Shown: positions 33,436-45,345, numbered from the stretch's first letter. The stretch: DNA of 64,000 nt from Dipteris shenzhenensis (GCA_047967505.1 CM106538.1); one strand, 5' to 3'. The notes: a model not told the origin generated them from the sequence alone. Program-made: numbers and translations.

Positions 33436-35418
33436 GTGGGTATTGGGGTCCTTGCACGCATGGCTATTGCGATCGCCGAGCTCCTCACTCTCCATCGCCC
33501 AAGATTTCCCGCATCTGCCCGGTATTTTTTCTTACGAAACTCGTGCACTCCCCCCTTTCGACATCGACCTCGCAAGGAGTGTAGAAGCCTAGAATCATGG
33601 GAGGAAACTCTCCGTCGCCTCGATGATCCTAGCTTCGTGCTTTTCTACCGCGCCATTGCTTCACTGTTGCGAACTTGCGCTGATTCAAAGGCTCTGTCTC
33701 ATGGCAAGCGTGTCCATGGGCACATTATCAGACGAGGACTGGAGCAGGACGTGTTTCTGGCAAACCTTCTTATCTACATGTATGGCACCTGTGGAGCGGT
33801 GGAGGCTGCATGTGCCCTGTTCGCCAAAACCCTTGCACGGGATGAGTTCTCCTGGAACTTTATGGCTAAAGTTTATGTGCGTCACGGACTGTGCAAGGAA
33901 GCGCTTCGATTATTCGACGAAATGGAGCGGGAGGCTTTTATGCCGGACATGTTTGTTTTTGTCAGCATTCTTTCTGCCTGCATTACTCAGGCAACGCTGG
34001 CGCAAGGAAAGCGGATCCATGCCAGCATAAAAAACAGTGGTTTTGAGTCTGATCTCGTCGTGGGAAATGCCCTTGTCAACATGTATAGTAAGTGTGGCAG
34101 CCTCGAGGAATGCTGCAGTACGTTTGAAAACATGCCTGAACGGGATACCATCACATGGACTGCCATGATCACAGCATCTGTTCAAAGTGGCGAGGGTAAG
34201 AGCGTGCCGCAACTCTTTGCAGACATGCAGCATGAAGGAGTACTTCCAGACAATATCCTTTTTACTAGCGTCCTAGATGCATGTGCCAGCCAGGCAGCGC
34301 TAGCTGACGGCAAGCGTGCACACGTTCGTATTATTGCATGTGGTTGTGAATTAGATCGTATTGTCGGAACCTCTCTAATTAACCTGTACGGTGAATGTGG
34401 CAACCTTAGAGAGGCGCGCAGGATTTTCAATGGAATGCTTCAGAGAGACGTGGTATCATGGACTGCCATAATTGCAGCTTATGCAAAGCCTGGGCATGCC
34501 AAGGATGCTTTCCAATTCTTTGACCAAATGCAGCAAGAAGGATTTGTGCCAAACAAGATCACGCTCATCAGCATTCTTTCTGCATGTGCGACGAAGGTGG
34601 ACATAGTTAAAGGCAAGCAGATACATGCTCTCATTTTTAGCAGCGGTTTTGAGTTGGATGTTTCCGTTGGAAATTCGCTAGTGAATATGTACTGCAACTC
34701 TGGCAGTTTTAAAAATGCACTGGTAACGTTTGATAACATGGCTGAAAGGGATAAGATGACCTTCTTAAGCATCCTTTCTGCATGCAGCAATGAGGCAGTC
34801 CTAGTTGAAGGGAAAAGTGTTCACTGTAGGATTGTGGGGTGTGAGTTTGAGTTAGACCTTGCGGTATGGAATGCTCTTGTGAATATGTATGGCAAGTGTG
34901 GCAGCGTGCATGATGCACAAAGAACATTTGATACCATGCCAGTGCATAATATTGTATCATGGAATGCCATGATTGGAGCATTTTCCCAGAGTGGGAATAG
35001 TACTGAAGTTTTTAGACGTTTTGACCAAATGCAGAAGGAACATATAGCGCCAAACGAGATCACCTTTGTTATCATTCTTTCTGCCTGTAGCCATGCAGGT
35101 CTCGTGGATAAGGGGTGTTGCTACTTCATGTCTATGGTTAAACATTACTGCCTCACGCCTTTAGTAGATCATTACAACTGCATGATCGACCTTCTTGGGA
35201 GGGCAGGTAGACTTGGTGATGCAGAGGACTTGCTGATGAACTTGCCAGTTGAACGCACAGCTGTCTCATGGATGGCCATGCTCAGTGCATGCAGAGCTAA
35301 TTTTGATGTGGAGAGAGGTGAACGTGCTGCAAGGCATGTATTTGCACTGGATCCAGCCAATGTGTCCCCGTACATAGCTCTATCAAATCTCTATGCTAAC
35401 AGCTGGCAGGAGGAGTGA
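33436..35418 (+). CDS. PLS-class pentatricopeptide repeat protein, truncated E domain
   Basis: An intronless 660-codon frame. PPR proteins of this class bind organellar RNA and act in editing, splicing or stability. The first 50 residues are Arg-rich and nearly free of acidic residues, fitting a transit peptide to mitochondria or plastids; ATG at 33436 was chosen because it is the first in frame (the next is codon 9). PLS repeats run from about residue 70 to 635, with hallmarks GKRVHGHI, NALVNMYSKCGS, VSWNAMIGAFSQSG and SACSHAGLVDKG. Two oddities stand out. Around residues 436-443 an AERDK motif runs straight into MTFLSILSAC, so about 30 residues of one motif are missing in frame. The protein ends at residue 660 in the middle of the E motif (ALSNLYANSWQEE), with no E+ or DYW domain. 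Whether it is functional or a young truncation cannot be told. Confidence 0.85.
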   Translation: MGIGVLARMAIAIAELLTLHRPRFPASARYFFLRNSCTPPFRHRPRKECRSLESWEETLRRLDDPSFVLFYRAIASLLRTCADSKALSHGKRVHGHIIRRGLEQDVFLANLLIYMYGTCGAVEAACALFAKTLARDEFSWNFMAKVYVRHGLCKEALRLFDEMEREAFMPDMFVFVSILSACITQATLAQGKRIHASIKNSGFESDLVVGNALVNMYSKCGSLEECCSTFENMPERDTITWTAMITASVQSGEGKSVPQLFADMQHEGVLPDNILFTSVLDACASQAALADGKRAHVRIIACGCELDRIVGTSLINLYGECGNLREARRIFNGMLQRDVVSWTAIIAAYAKPGHAKDAFQFFDQMQQEGFVPNKITLISILSACATKVDIVKGKQIHALIFSSGFELDVSVGNSLVNMYCNSGSFKNALVTFDNMAERDKMTFLSILSACSNEAVLVEGKSVHCRIVGCEFELDLAVWNALVNMYGKCGSVHDAQRTFDTMPVHNIVSWNAMIGAFSQSGNSTEVFRRFDQMQKEHIAPNEITFVIILSACSHAGLVDKGCCYFMSMVKHYCLTPLVDHYNCMIDLLGRAGRLGDAEDLLMNLPVERTAVSWMAMLSACRANFDVERGERAARHVFALDPANVSPYIALSNLYANSWQEE

Positions 35419-36576
35419 AGCAATACATCTCATAAGAAGGAGGATTGATGCAATACATCTCCCGAGCAGGATGAGGGATCAAAGTCCTCATAACCAGGCA
35501 TGTTTTTAATTTGACTTCATCGATGAGGTGATTGAGTGCACTTTTTGAAGCGAGATCTGTGGAGGTTTCTTTAGTCAGATGCAAGCAAGGAGGACAATTT
35601 TTTGCAGTAAGGCTCAGCCCATCTCTCAAAACCCCTTTTTCATAGACTGATAAGATTCAGGTGTGTCCTGACTTTTATATAATCAAAGCATTTGGAATAT
35701 CTCAAAATTGTGAATACTGGGAAATCATTCTCACCTGCGACATCATGGGACTGCCTTTCGCCATGTACATGACTACAGAGTTACTCTGGACTACTGCTAC
35801 TTTCTGTGAGGAGCCCCTGCAAAGATCAATCTGTTTCTGTGAAATGGCAATTTCTGATTGCAAAAATGAATTCACACCATAGTCACTTGAGATTCAGTTA
35901 ATTGCAGGTTTTACTCCTTGTGCTCACATTCAAAGCATGTGCCAAGATAGGATGTATTCTTTTGCAGGAATAGCATGTCTAGATGAAAACTCCATCACAG
36001 ATGGATACAATTTATAGTGTGTATTGCATGTGCAAGTCAAACTGCTTGATGTAGGTACAAAGCTGTTCTGGACCATGGCATGGAGAGAGCTGTGGCGGAT
36101 ATCTATTTCTGTCAAATTAGATAATTTATGCTCTAAAATTGGCGTCAGAACCGACTCATTTTGCCCTCCAAGGAGACTGATATGATCTGTGGGAACCAAA
36201 CACCATTCATAAGGCATCCCAAAATACTTCTAATTGAAGAACTACATTAGCACCCACGATAACTTTTTTGATTGGTATCTTAGACACTTTAAACGAGAGT
36301 TGACAAGGTAAGGGATACTTGAAAATGAAGATGTGGAAAAAGGCTTCAGTGACATTCAAAGGTTACTTCCAAAAGTATTCCTGGCAAGAGGTGTGGTAGG
36401 TCCATTCCTTTTGGCGGTGAGTGAAGGTAAGCATTTTCATAAAGCAACTGCTGACCGTGTTGCAGCATTGCACTCTGTAGAGGGAAGGTTTGTGTTGGCT
36501 GTAACTAAGTGCAGGACGATGGCCTGAGGTGCAAGTACTGCAATCAAAGAAGCCAACCACTCTTTTCTACCTCCTT
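35419..36576. other. 3' flank of the PPR gene, no gene recognised
   Basis: A GCAATACATCTC motif occurs twice just after the stop codon (about 35418-35461). The downstream sequence has no continuation of the E/DYW domain in any frame that I can see. Frames of up to 95 codons have no motifs. Confidence 0.4.
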
Positions 36577-36642
36577 TCAGTACCACGGCTAAATAGTTGT
36601 GATTCTCTTCACAAACCCTGTGGTCATCTTGTCTTGGATACT
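36577..36642. repeat. Dispersed segment 2, copy A
   Basis: CAGTACCACGGCTAAATAG through GTCTTGGATA is shared with 37565-37630, with two or three differences. In that second place it directly abuts a copy of segment 1. Confidence 0.85.
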
Positions 36643-37436
36643 AATGCTCTTCTTATTGACAGAATGGAAGCATATCCTCATATGTTAGAATGCATGATTT
36701 GAAGGATATCTAAACTTCAAGACAATAATGTTGAAATTGGTTGTATATGTGTTGCTTTCCCATGCAACATGACTTATAAATCTCTCTCTAAAAGTATATT
36801 TGTGGAAGTCCTTGTCCCATCTTTGACTTTTTCAAGGTTACCAGGATTTAGAAGTTTAGTTTTCCAAGCCTCTTATGCCACAGCATACTAAAAATATGCA
36901 TCTTGATTCTGATGATGTGCTGATTGGCTTATCTAAATTGGGATTATTGAAGATAAGTTGTAACATATGCACCTTTGGAAATGATGGAGCTAGGATTGTC
37001 AAGATGCCTAATTGTGCATCCATACTTTTTGGAGGTAAAATCCATGTCACTTTCTACCATCCATTCAATAAAATAAGACTTTGTGTCATTCATTGTTAGG
37101 ACATAGAATGCATCTCCTATGCTCTCCACGGTGCGTGCATCACTATGCATACGAATGCTCCTAATTTCTTCTATCTTGTGAGGTGTGTCATCACCCATCA
37201 AAGTTGAGTATTTCTATTAGGAAACCAATCATTTTATGGTGTCATGTAGTTGTTGACACTTGAGTCAAACCATCATCTACCCTCATCGTTGTGACTCTGA
37301 GTTGCTAGCTTCTCTAAAAGAACATTGTGCTAATAGTATATAATGACCCATGAGTTCTATAGCACATTTAGCTCCACAAGCTTTAGAAGATCCATAAGAG
37401 TTGGTCACCGTTTAGCTTTAGGAGATTGAATGTAGG
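36643..37436. other. No gene recognised
   Basis: Short frames only. A few phrases such as LDSGCSxHMT-like or IPN-like copia residues were looked for and not convincingly found. Confidence 0.35.
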
Positions 37437-37630
37437 GCCCAAGGTCGAAGAAACGGTTACATGAGATTCTTAAGCACAAAATGCCATCTAGAATTTGAAA
37501 GATTCCCAATCTTTTTGAACATATGTTAGCATTGAACAGATGTCAATGATGGTAAAGCTATCTTTCAGTACCACGGCTAAATAGTTGTGATTCTCTTCAC
37601 AAACCTTGTGGTCGTCTTGTCTTGGATTAA
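37437..37630. repeat. Abutted copies of dispersed segments 1 and 2
   Basis: 37437-37563 matches 31168-31296 and 37565-37630 matches 36577-36642. The junction reads AAAGCTATCTTTCAGTACC. Here the two segments touch; in the other location a 5.3-kb stretch with the PPR gene lies between them. Confidence 0.8.
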
Positions 37631-38387
37631 AAACGGTTGTTTGCAAAAATGTGCAATATCCGTGTCTTATTTAAACCTTTGGGAGAGAACTGGGAAAAAC
37701 AAGAAGAGTAATTAGTTGTTGTGATGCATATGATTGACCTTTGAATCTTGTTTGAAAATGTTCTTGTTGATACTAATGCAAAAAGTGGATTGCCTTGTGA
37801 AGCTTCACAAGCTACTCATGGATTCCAAAGCACTTGCCCTAGTGTGAAAAAATATAGGACTCTTGAAAATGCATCTATGAACCCAAGTCAAGTGGGGGAT
37901 GAAAACACTTGTAGCGTTGACCCTAGTCAAGAAGAGATAGCTTAAAAGTAACCAAGAAGATATCTTGATTGCTATAGCTTTGGGGTTAAGAGTTGTCTAG
38001 AAGCTAGTCCCATTTACAAACCGATCCAAGGAGAGAAGAAGTTGGCCTCCGTTTTGGTGACAATCGAGACAAGAGGGTTGCCCAAAGTTGATGAGGCAAC
38101 AACCTCTCTCGAGAAGGGCCAAGGGCTTGGACGCCATGAATATATACCAACTTTTGTCAAAGGATCAATATCGTGATGACACTCTCTTTGGTAGACATTG
38201 ATTAGATAGCCTTTTTGTGGACACTCTAGGAGGACAAGGGGGACAAAGGTAAATACTAGCACAAACTTTCCATCTTGCTTTATGTTAATGATATAATGTC
38301 AATTTTAGAAAAGGCAAAGGATTTGCATAGGCACTAGGTGGCCTTATAGGACCCTTTATAGGCATTTTGTGATACTCTAGAATTGTT
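37631..38387. other. No gene recognised
   Basis: Frames of 60-82 codons without motifs; nothing further seen. Confidence 0.35.
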
Positions 38388-38740
38388 TTTAGCTTATTTA
38401 CAACATGTGAATACAATATCCCTCCTTTTTGATCTGTAGTCACAAAAGTAATCTCAAAGGAGATGAGCAGGTTGGATTCGAGTAGCTATAGCTCATGGTG
38501 CTCACACCTATGACTCACACATGATAAACACATGATTAGCTTAAGTATCTAGGTTGGAATGACGTTGCTTTTAGGCTAATTTATAACATGTGAATACAAT
38601 ATACATCCTTTTTTATTTGTAGTCGCAATTGTAAATCTCAAAGGGGATGAGCGGGTTGGATTTATGTGGCTATATTTCATGGTGCTCTCACACCTATGAT
38701 TCACACATGATAAACACATGATAAGCATTGCACTCCACAT
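38388..38740. repeat. ~180-bp tandem duplication
   Basis: Units at about 38388-38545 and 38570-38735 share ACATGTGAATACAATAT, TGTAGTC, CTCAAAGGRGATGAGC, ACACCTATGA and CACACATGATAAACACATGA. A moderately diverged two-copy repeat in non-coding DNA. Confidence 0.8.
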
Positions 38741-39640
38741 GATATCACATTTGCAAAGTTGCAATGAGCCCTTTATACATAGAGCCTAGTATTAAATCAT
38801 CATCTACCTTGATGAATCTCCAGAGGGCAAGATAGTATATCCAAACTAGTGAGGATAAAACAAGTTATCATGGATGGCTCACTCATCATTTATGAAAGCT
38901 TGCAATAATGGGGACGAGTAGTGCTAGTATGTGTGGAGCACCGAATAGTATGCAACTGGTTTCACTCTAGTGGCATACCTATTGATAATTATCCCCCATA
39001 GTTTTACTCTCAGATGCCCCTTTTTTAAACCTCGCATAGCATGATATTTAATCATCATCAAAGACAATGTAGGGAAGGTGTACAGTGGACCTCAGGATCC
39101 CATCTGGAGAAGGTAATATATATAGTAGGCATGGGTTTCCACATTAGAACCACATGCCCCACCATGACATTTTGTAGATATATCTTTCTCCAAGTGAATG
39201 AAGATGGCTTCACTGAGGCAACATGGTACCTACAAGTATATCCATCATCACATAGAATATAATTAGGTGTGGGATGTCTTTGAACCTCATCCCACTAAAT
39301 CTACTCAAAGACAAGGAGAGATATTGAGGTTAAACACCATCCTTGAGACTTGAAACTATAAACTCTATGTGGCATGAATGAGGTATAAGAAGAGAGGAGC
39401 AAGTACTAATGAGATTCCCTAAGTACTATGATGTTAGAGGCTATACTATTGCTTGTTTGACGAGATATTTCTTGCAGACTGGGTATTTCTTGACACAAGT
39501 CAGATAGTTGATTAGTTGGTCTAGCATTGCATTGCTCTCTTTGTACTAGAGTACTTAGATACAAACTCCTGAAAGTGTAGCTATGCAAGGACCCTAATGA
39601 TAAGGGAACACTAATTTTTCTTCATGAAGAGGAGCCCAAA
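38741..39640. other. No gene recognised
   Basis: About 900 bp without recognised coding or repeats, ending where the second Helitron-like terminus begins. Confidence 0.35.
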
Positions 39641-40330
39641 CTAGATCCAGGCAGGTAGCTGTATTGACTACAGAATAAGTTTTATTTGAATTTCCTAATT
39701 TTAGCATATAATTACACATTTTGATTTTAGAAAAATGAATTTTGCACATAGCAATTTAAATATGGCACATAGCACTTTGCATTATGCACATAGTGCTTTA
39801 CATGTAGCACATAACCACATATTTGCATGGGGTAGAGTTGGCACACTTCCTCTCCAAAAATCATAAGACCAAGGACTGTGCCCTTTCTTAGGGTTCATTT
39901 CAATTTGCATTTAGCATAAAGCAATTTGAATTTTGCACATAGAAATTTGAATTTGGCACATAGCACTTTGCATTTGGCTTATAGTACTTTGCATTTAGCA
40001 CATAAGCACACATTTGTGTGGGGGGAGAGTTGGCACATTTCCTCTCTAAAACTTATAAGACCAAGGAACGTGCCCTTCCTTAGGTTTAATTTGTATTTAG
40101 CACAAAGTAATTTGAATTTTGCACATAGCAATTTGATTTTGGCACATAGCACTTTGCATTTGGCTTATAGTACTTTGCATTTAGCACATAACCACATAGT
40201 TGCATGGGGGGAGAGTTGGAAAACTTCCTCTCCAAAAATTATAAGACCAAGGAACGTGCCCTTCCTTGGGTTTCATATAGATTTGCATTTATCACACAGC
40301 AATTTGCATAGAGCATATAGCAATCTTAGG
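39641..40330 (-). mobile_element. Second copy of the Helitron-like element's 3' end and minisatellite
   Basis: The plus strand begins CTAGATCCAGGCAGGTAG, matching 21883 onward; on the minus strand this is GGATCTAG followed by T. After only about 90 bp comes the same minisatellite as at 25021-26225. The conserved hairpin block occurs here at about 39829, 40009 and 40189 (period about 180 bp). The helicase and GIY-YIG genes are absent, so this is a deletion derivative or independent family member. A 160-codon plus-strand frame (39926-40405) exists only because 21- and 180-bp units preserve frame. Confidence 0.6.
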
Positions 40331-40429
40331 GTGCTAACTCGATATGTATTATGTTACTACCCTCGTCCAAAATCTAGGGTATGGGGGGACAAAGTCCATA
40401 TATAATAACGGAGATTTGGGAATTGATGA

Positions 40430-41285
40430 ACCTGAGCATCTATGCGCATCTTCTCAGTCCCACATGAGAATCGATTTGACTCAGCACCTTGGAGCCTAGA
40501 TCCGTATGGTGGGCATTGAAAATGCCTTCTTCCCATGCGCAGATGCGCCTTATGGACGTCTCAATTCGACTAATAATATGAAGGCTGGAACGGAGCTTGC
40601 CATTGAGCAGACGAATAAAGAAGATCTTCCTATTTCTTTCACTATAGAAGACTATGTGCTATCGTGGGGACAAGATGTAGCGGACAAGTTTGGGATCCCA
40701 CATGTGATATTCTAGCCAACCAGTGCTGCAGACTACGTTATGCATTGCCATGTTCCATTGCTCGTTGAAGTTGTGAATTGCTTTGAGCCAAGGCAAAACT
40801 GGAGCCTCGAACAACCTAGGCTTTTGTTCAATTCCTGGCGTATCAATGGCCATGCGGTAGACGGACATTCCACAGTATTTCCTAGATAAATACTTTCAAA
40901 CACACATTCTGTTCCAGTACATGACCCACCCTCTTCACACCAATCGCAAGGCATCTCGTGTGCTTGTGAATGCCATGTAGGAGCTGGAGCCGGAAGCCGT
41001 CAATGCTAGTTTCATTCCGTCGAAGACCAAAGTCCCCATTATTCCTATCATGACCTCTACTGCCAATGGGATTCAGGGTGTACGAGAAGCATTATTTCTG
41101 TCGGGCATCTTCTGCCCATGATATTCAGGGTGTATGAGCAACAAGATCATTAGAGAGGCTGCTCACAGGGTTGGAGTGAGCATTATTCGTGAAGAGAACT
41201 GTCTGGAATAGTTGGATAAACGAGCAGTTGCTTCAGGTTTATATGTAGCTTTTGGCAGCTTTGTGAGCACGTCAAAGCAATGAAA
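40430..41285 (+). pseudogene. UDP-glycosyltransferase (UGT) pseudogene fragment
   Basis: Plant family-1 glycosyltransferases attach sugars from UDP-sugars to small molecules. Pieces seen in order over several frames: IFSVPHENRFDSAPWSL, NNMKAGTELAIEQTN, LSWGQDVADKFGIPHVIF, TSAADYVMHCHVPLL, HILFQYMTHPLHTNRKASRV, ELEPEAVNASFIPS, then REENCLE..LDKRAVASGLYVAFGSFVS. The last piece is the start of the central region before the C-terminal PSPG box, which is missing. Multiple stops and frameshifts show it is dead. It follows directly on the minisatellite of the Helitron-like copy, so capture by that element is plausible. Confidence 0.8.
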
Positions 41286-41329
41286 TGCAACTTTGCATGC
41301 ATGAATCACGACCTAGACCACAGCCATTC

Positions 41330-41870
41330 CTACAAGCCTAATGCACTCTATGGTTTGATCACCTCCGTTGGTGTTTGCACCACTGGATATTTTAGTGTTT
41401 TGTTGTGCAACGTGAATTGCAATGGAAGATGATTGGAATCGGCGTACTCTACCACACTCAGAATTCTTGTGAGGACAGAATGGCTCTCTGACAATGGCTT
41501 TTCTGGTTCTGAAGCGATGAGAGATCGGCAGGGAGGTCGACAATGGCGTCACTAGTGCTGCCCTCATCCAACACAATGAACTCCATGACTGCGTGTAGTC
41601 CCAAGAAATCGATGACCAGGTCTACTCTTTCTGCAGGTCCCATGGTTATGGTGGTGAGGTTCCAAACCTCGTGCAAAAACCCTCCGTCTGTGCCAATCTA
41701 GTAGAATCGGAGAGCCCAATTGCTCAGCGGGAGGATCAAGAACGAGCACTTCAACCATTGAGCACATGCATTCCTTCCTGCAGAGCCGATGTATGTCTGC
41801 TTATAACCGCGATTGATTTGCATTGGCTTCTTCAATATACAAGAGTGATGCCCAACCTGCAACACCAATA
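41330..41870 (-). pseudogene. LPR/CotA-like multicopper oxidase pseudogene fragment
   Basis: On the minus strand: a WLKCSFLILPLSNWALRFY-like stretch, a TAG codon in place of CAG, then IGTDGGFLHEV and ITMGPAERVDLVIDF. IGTDGGF and the PAER.D.VIDF block are hallmarks of the second cupredoxin domain in spore-coat-type and plant LPR (low phosphate root) ferroxidases. Only this middle part is present; the copper-ligand His clusters are not. It is opposite in strand to the adjacent UGT fragment. Confidence 0.7.
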
Positions 41871-44800
41871 GAAATTAGCATCGCAAAATTTTTAAGGAGA
41901 CACTCCTTTAAAAATATATGAGCATTGAAGCCTGCAAAACTTTGGCCTGCTTTCTACTCTTCACACCTATCTTTTCCCTTGAGCGGGGAGGCAAGAGATC
42001 GGTCATCAAGGATGAGAAACCCATGCAATTAATGGAGCAAATGAGAAAAAAGATATTGGCAAGAAACAGAGACAGAGCAAAAGCTACGAGGAACAAGAAG
42101 CAATGGAGGAAAGCTGTAGATTAGGACGAAGACGAGTGGATATCATGATTGCTTGGAGGTTCCTGGATATGGCGATGGTCAAAATCTTACTATAGAGAAG
42201 CTTGTGAGTGAAGAAGGTGACAATTGTATAGGCGCCTGTTCCTACTTTGCAGGAGGAGGAGGATATGGCAGAGGGAAGGTTCGAAGATTCAAAACATGTT
42301 GGAAACCAAAGAAGTAGTTGCCAAATTCAATAACCCTTGGATTAGTGTAAATTTTATGGCTCAACCACAAGCTAGAACTCCATTTCATGGCACAATGCTA
42401 CCTGCCTAATGATTGGATGCCACATGACTTAGGATCACATCCACATACAAAACCACATATTATAAAAACACCAACATTTTGTCTATAGACCCAACAATGT
42501 TGAGAAACTAGGGAAGAGAGGTGTGACATGATTTGGAACATTGCATAGGCAAGAGAGCCAACACTATCAACAACTAGTTGATAATGGGACTAATTAATGT
42601 GAATTCCTACTTTGGAATCATGCTCATTTGTGGATAAACCATTGTGGGACTTCTATTCATCAATACATAAACTATTGTGTCACATGATTTTGCGCAATTC
42701 TAACTCGAGACTTTCTTCTCTTTGAGCATATATCTTAATGACTCTACTTTTTTTGCTTGAATATCCCATTCTAGTCAAAAGTGTATCTGCACGTGCCAAT
42801 TGTCCTTTCACCCCATAGTGTTTGCAAAAGGAATTTAACTCATTGACTTGTATTCCCCTCCTACATGTCATGACTAAGACCTTGAGGAGTTTACTAATGT
42901 TCTTTTTCACCATAGCTTTGAAGTCTAGCTCTTTGTTTCTTATCACATTCTAGTTTCCAATGTCCTAGAATACAAAGTAATTGTAGCTACATATTCTCTT
43001 AGGAGTATTGGACTAATTTCCTGCTCTTTTAGGGTTTCCTCTATGTTTGGGATTCCATATCCACCTCTGAGTTGAGGGACCACTGTCTTGATTTTGGTGA
43101 ATTGACGAGGAAGGAGACTGTCCATGGCTATGAGAATTGTTTCCCTTCGTTTAATTGTTGAATCTACCACTATTTTAACCTCTTCCTTTATGGAATCCTC
43201 TTTCTCGAGCTAAGAAGGCATGATCATGAATATTTGAATTAATGTTTGCATCTCTTCTCATGTGCTCCTACATAAGCATATCTGACACAATTTCAAGCTA
43301 AGGCACTACATATTTAGTGACCATTATAATCATAAACTGATCATAATCTTTCCCTAGTTCATTGGGGGCAATATGGATTAGTCTTTTTGATTTTATCTCT
43401 TGGCCTATTGAAGGAAACTAATCACCAATGTCTTTCAATTTGAACACATGATTTGCTTTTATCTTAGTTTGCAACTTGGATGCATTGATCAACCGATTCC
43501 CTAGTAGAATGCTCATGGACATATTGTTTATATTGAAATGTCTCTCAACAGCTTTCCATTCATGTTTGACCTTCGAGAACGGGTATCATGACATCAATAA
43601 TATTGAAATTAATGATCTTTAATGCTAACTATGTCCTTTGATTCCAACCTATGTGTTGCTTTGCTATTTCTTGAAATGATCTCGAGTGAGTGCAGTACTC
43701 AAAGTCATTGCTAGAGGATTAGATCTCTTCTCTTTCTCTATGATAATGTCCCACAACTTGTGCAAGTGGAAGTAGTTCACCATCTTGAATTTGTAGTTTA
43801 GTGTCATCTAGCTTGCTATATGATCTAAAAAAATAATTTCATCACATGTCTTTTCTATGATGAAGAAATTCTATGAAAAAGATCAACCCTGTATAAGACA
43901 TTAGAAACAATGTGCTAGAGATAGCCAAAAGGTCATACAAGGATGGTGTAAGCAAGTCTAGGAACCATGCCAACATAGTCAACTTGTGACTTTGGAAGGT
44001 GAAATATGATTGCAACTATCCTCAAGGATCAAACTACCAAGTGTGTCATAAAACCCTAATACTATTATCGCCAAGGTGCTAATATCAAATGTGCGAATGT
44101 GGACCTTGATGATAAATCAAAGTGGGCTAATACTATCTTGCCAAGGTACTAAAATGGGATTAGATGTGTGAAGGTGTATATTGATGATGGATTAGAGTTG
44201 ATTGACTCCATTAGGAACTCATATGGGTCTTCAAAAGAGCTTAATTAGCTTTGTGGAGTTTGATTTCCTCTAAATATGTGCTAATCTTTAACTAGGCTAC
44301 ACATTGATATGACTGCAACAAAAATGTTTCTTTTATTTCATCCTTTTATGTGTCAGTCTAGAGATGCTACAAATGAATCAAGAGTAGTTTTTATGGTGGC
44401 AAACATGTGTGAATCTGCATTGTGTATATGTCAAGAAAAAAATCAAAACCGAGATAACAAATGTTTAGAATACGAGTTGCTGATCCTTTTTTCTTTTTAT
44501 ATCCACTCCAAACCCTTAAGGATCAAACGTTTTGTGTGTTTGATGAATAGCCAAAATTTGTCTAGAGGTGTGCTAAAAAATTGATAATGTGGCATAGTGT
44601 GTGCATATGCCACATAAAGAGAGCGCCTATGTAGCATAGTGTGTTGAGATGAAATTATGTGAGGCGTAGTGGTAGTATGACCAGTGATTGGTTGTGTAAA
44701 TGACATAGTAGGATGTGGTAGTGATAATGTGGAACAATTGACGTGGCAATTAATGACACACCAAATTGATGACATGGTGATTGACTATTGAATGCAGTTG

Positions 44801-44970
44801 ACTATCAAGTGTGGCATGATGTTTGACTGGCAATTGAATGTTAGTGTGCTACCTAATTGGCTATCAAAATATATGGATATACTGTGTTAGGGCTAGGTTA
44901 TGCACGGTTAGCTTCTCTAAATATAATGCCCACATGCAAATAAATGCTTGTAACTATTGCTAGACTAGCT
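41871..44970. other. Gene-poor stretch with unrecognised open frames
   Basis: Open frames at 41918-42124 (plus; basic, MEQMRKKILARNRDRAKA), 42680-42946 and 42943-43170 (minus; overlapping, Lys-rich) look somewhat coding but match no family I know. A roughly 75-bp repeat occurs near 44065-44205 (GTGCGAATGTGGACCTTGATGA-like). They could be remnants of captured or transposon genes. Confidence 0.3.
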
Positions 44971-44995
44971 GCTAGTGGTAGAATCGTTGTTTATA

Positions 44996-45132
44996 TGTCT
45001 ATATGTATATATATATATATATACATATATACATATATACATATATGTATATAGATGTATATATATATACATATATATATGTATATATGTATGTGTATGT
45101 ATATATATAGATATGTATATATGTATATATAC

Positions 45133-45175
<43 letters not shown>

Positions 45176-45176
45176 T
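44996..45176. repeat. (TATATG/TA)n microsatellite
   Basis: About 175 bp of alternating purine-pyrimidine TATATG/TATATA repeats; Tyr/Ile frames on both strands are artefacts. Prone to cruciform formation. Confidence 0.9.
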
Positions 45177-45200
45177 AAAACTCTCTACCACTAATCCCCC

Positions 45201-45300
45201 CTTCTCTCTCTCTCTCTCTTTTTTATTGAAATACATTATTATTTCAATAGGAGTGTCAATGTTATGGAACTACCCCCCCTCCTTCTCTCTCTCTCTCTCT

Positions 45301-45334
<34 letters not shown>

Positions 45335-45345
45335 CCCCCCCCCAC
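45201..45345. repeat. (TC)n and C-run cluster
   Basis: CT tracts at about 45203-45220, 45283-45300 and 45311-45333, interrupted by C-runs of 8-11 bases. Confidence 0.85.

Noticed and set aside
33623-34030. 135-codon plus-strand ORF overlapping the PPR gene
   Set aside because: Alternative frame of a gene with well-defined PPR repeats.
39926-40405. 159-codon plus-strand ORF of SNLHLAHSTLHLAY type
   Set aside because: Produced by 21-bp and 180-bp repeat units that keep frame; same sequence in the other copy has stops.
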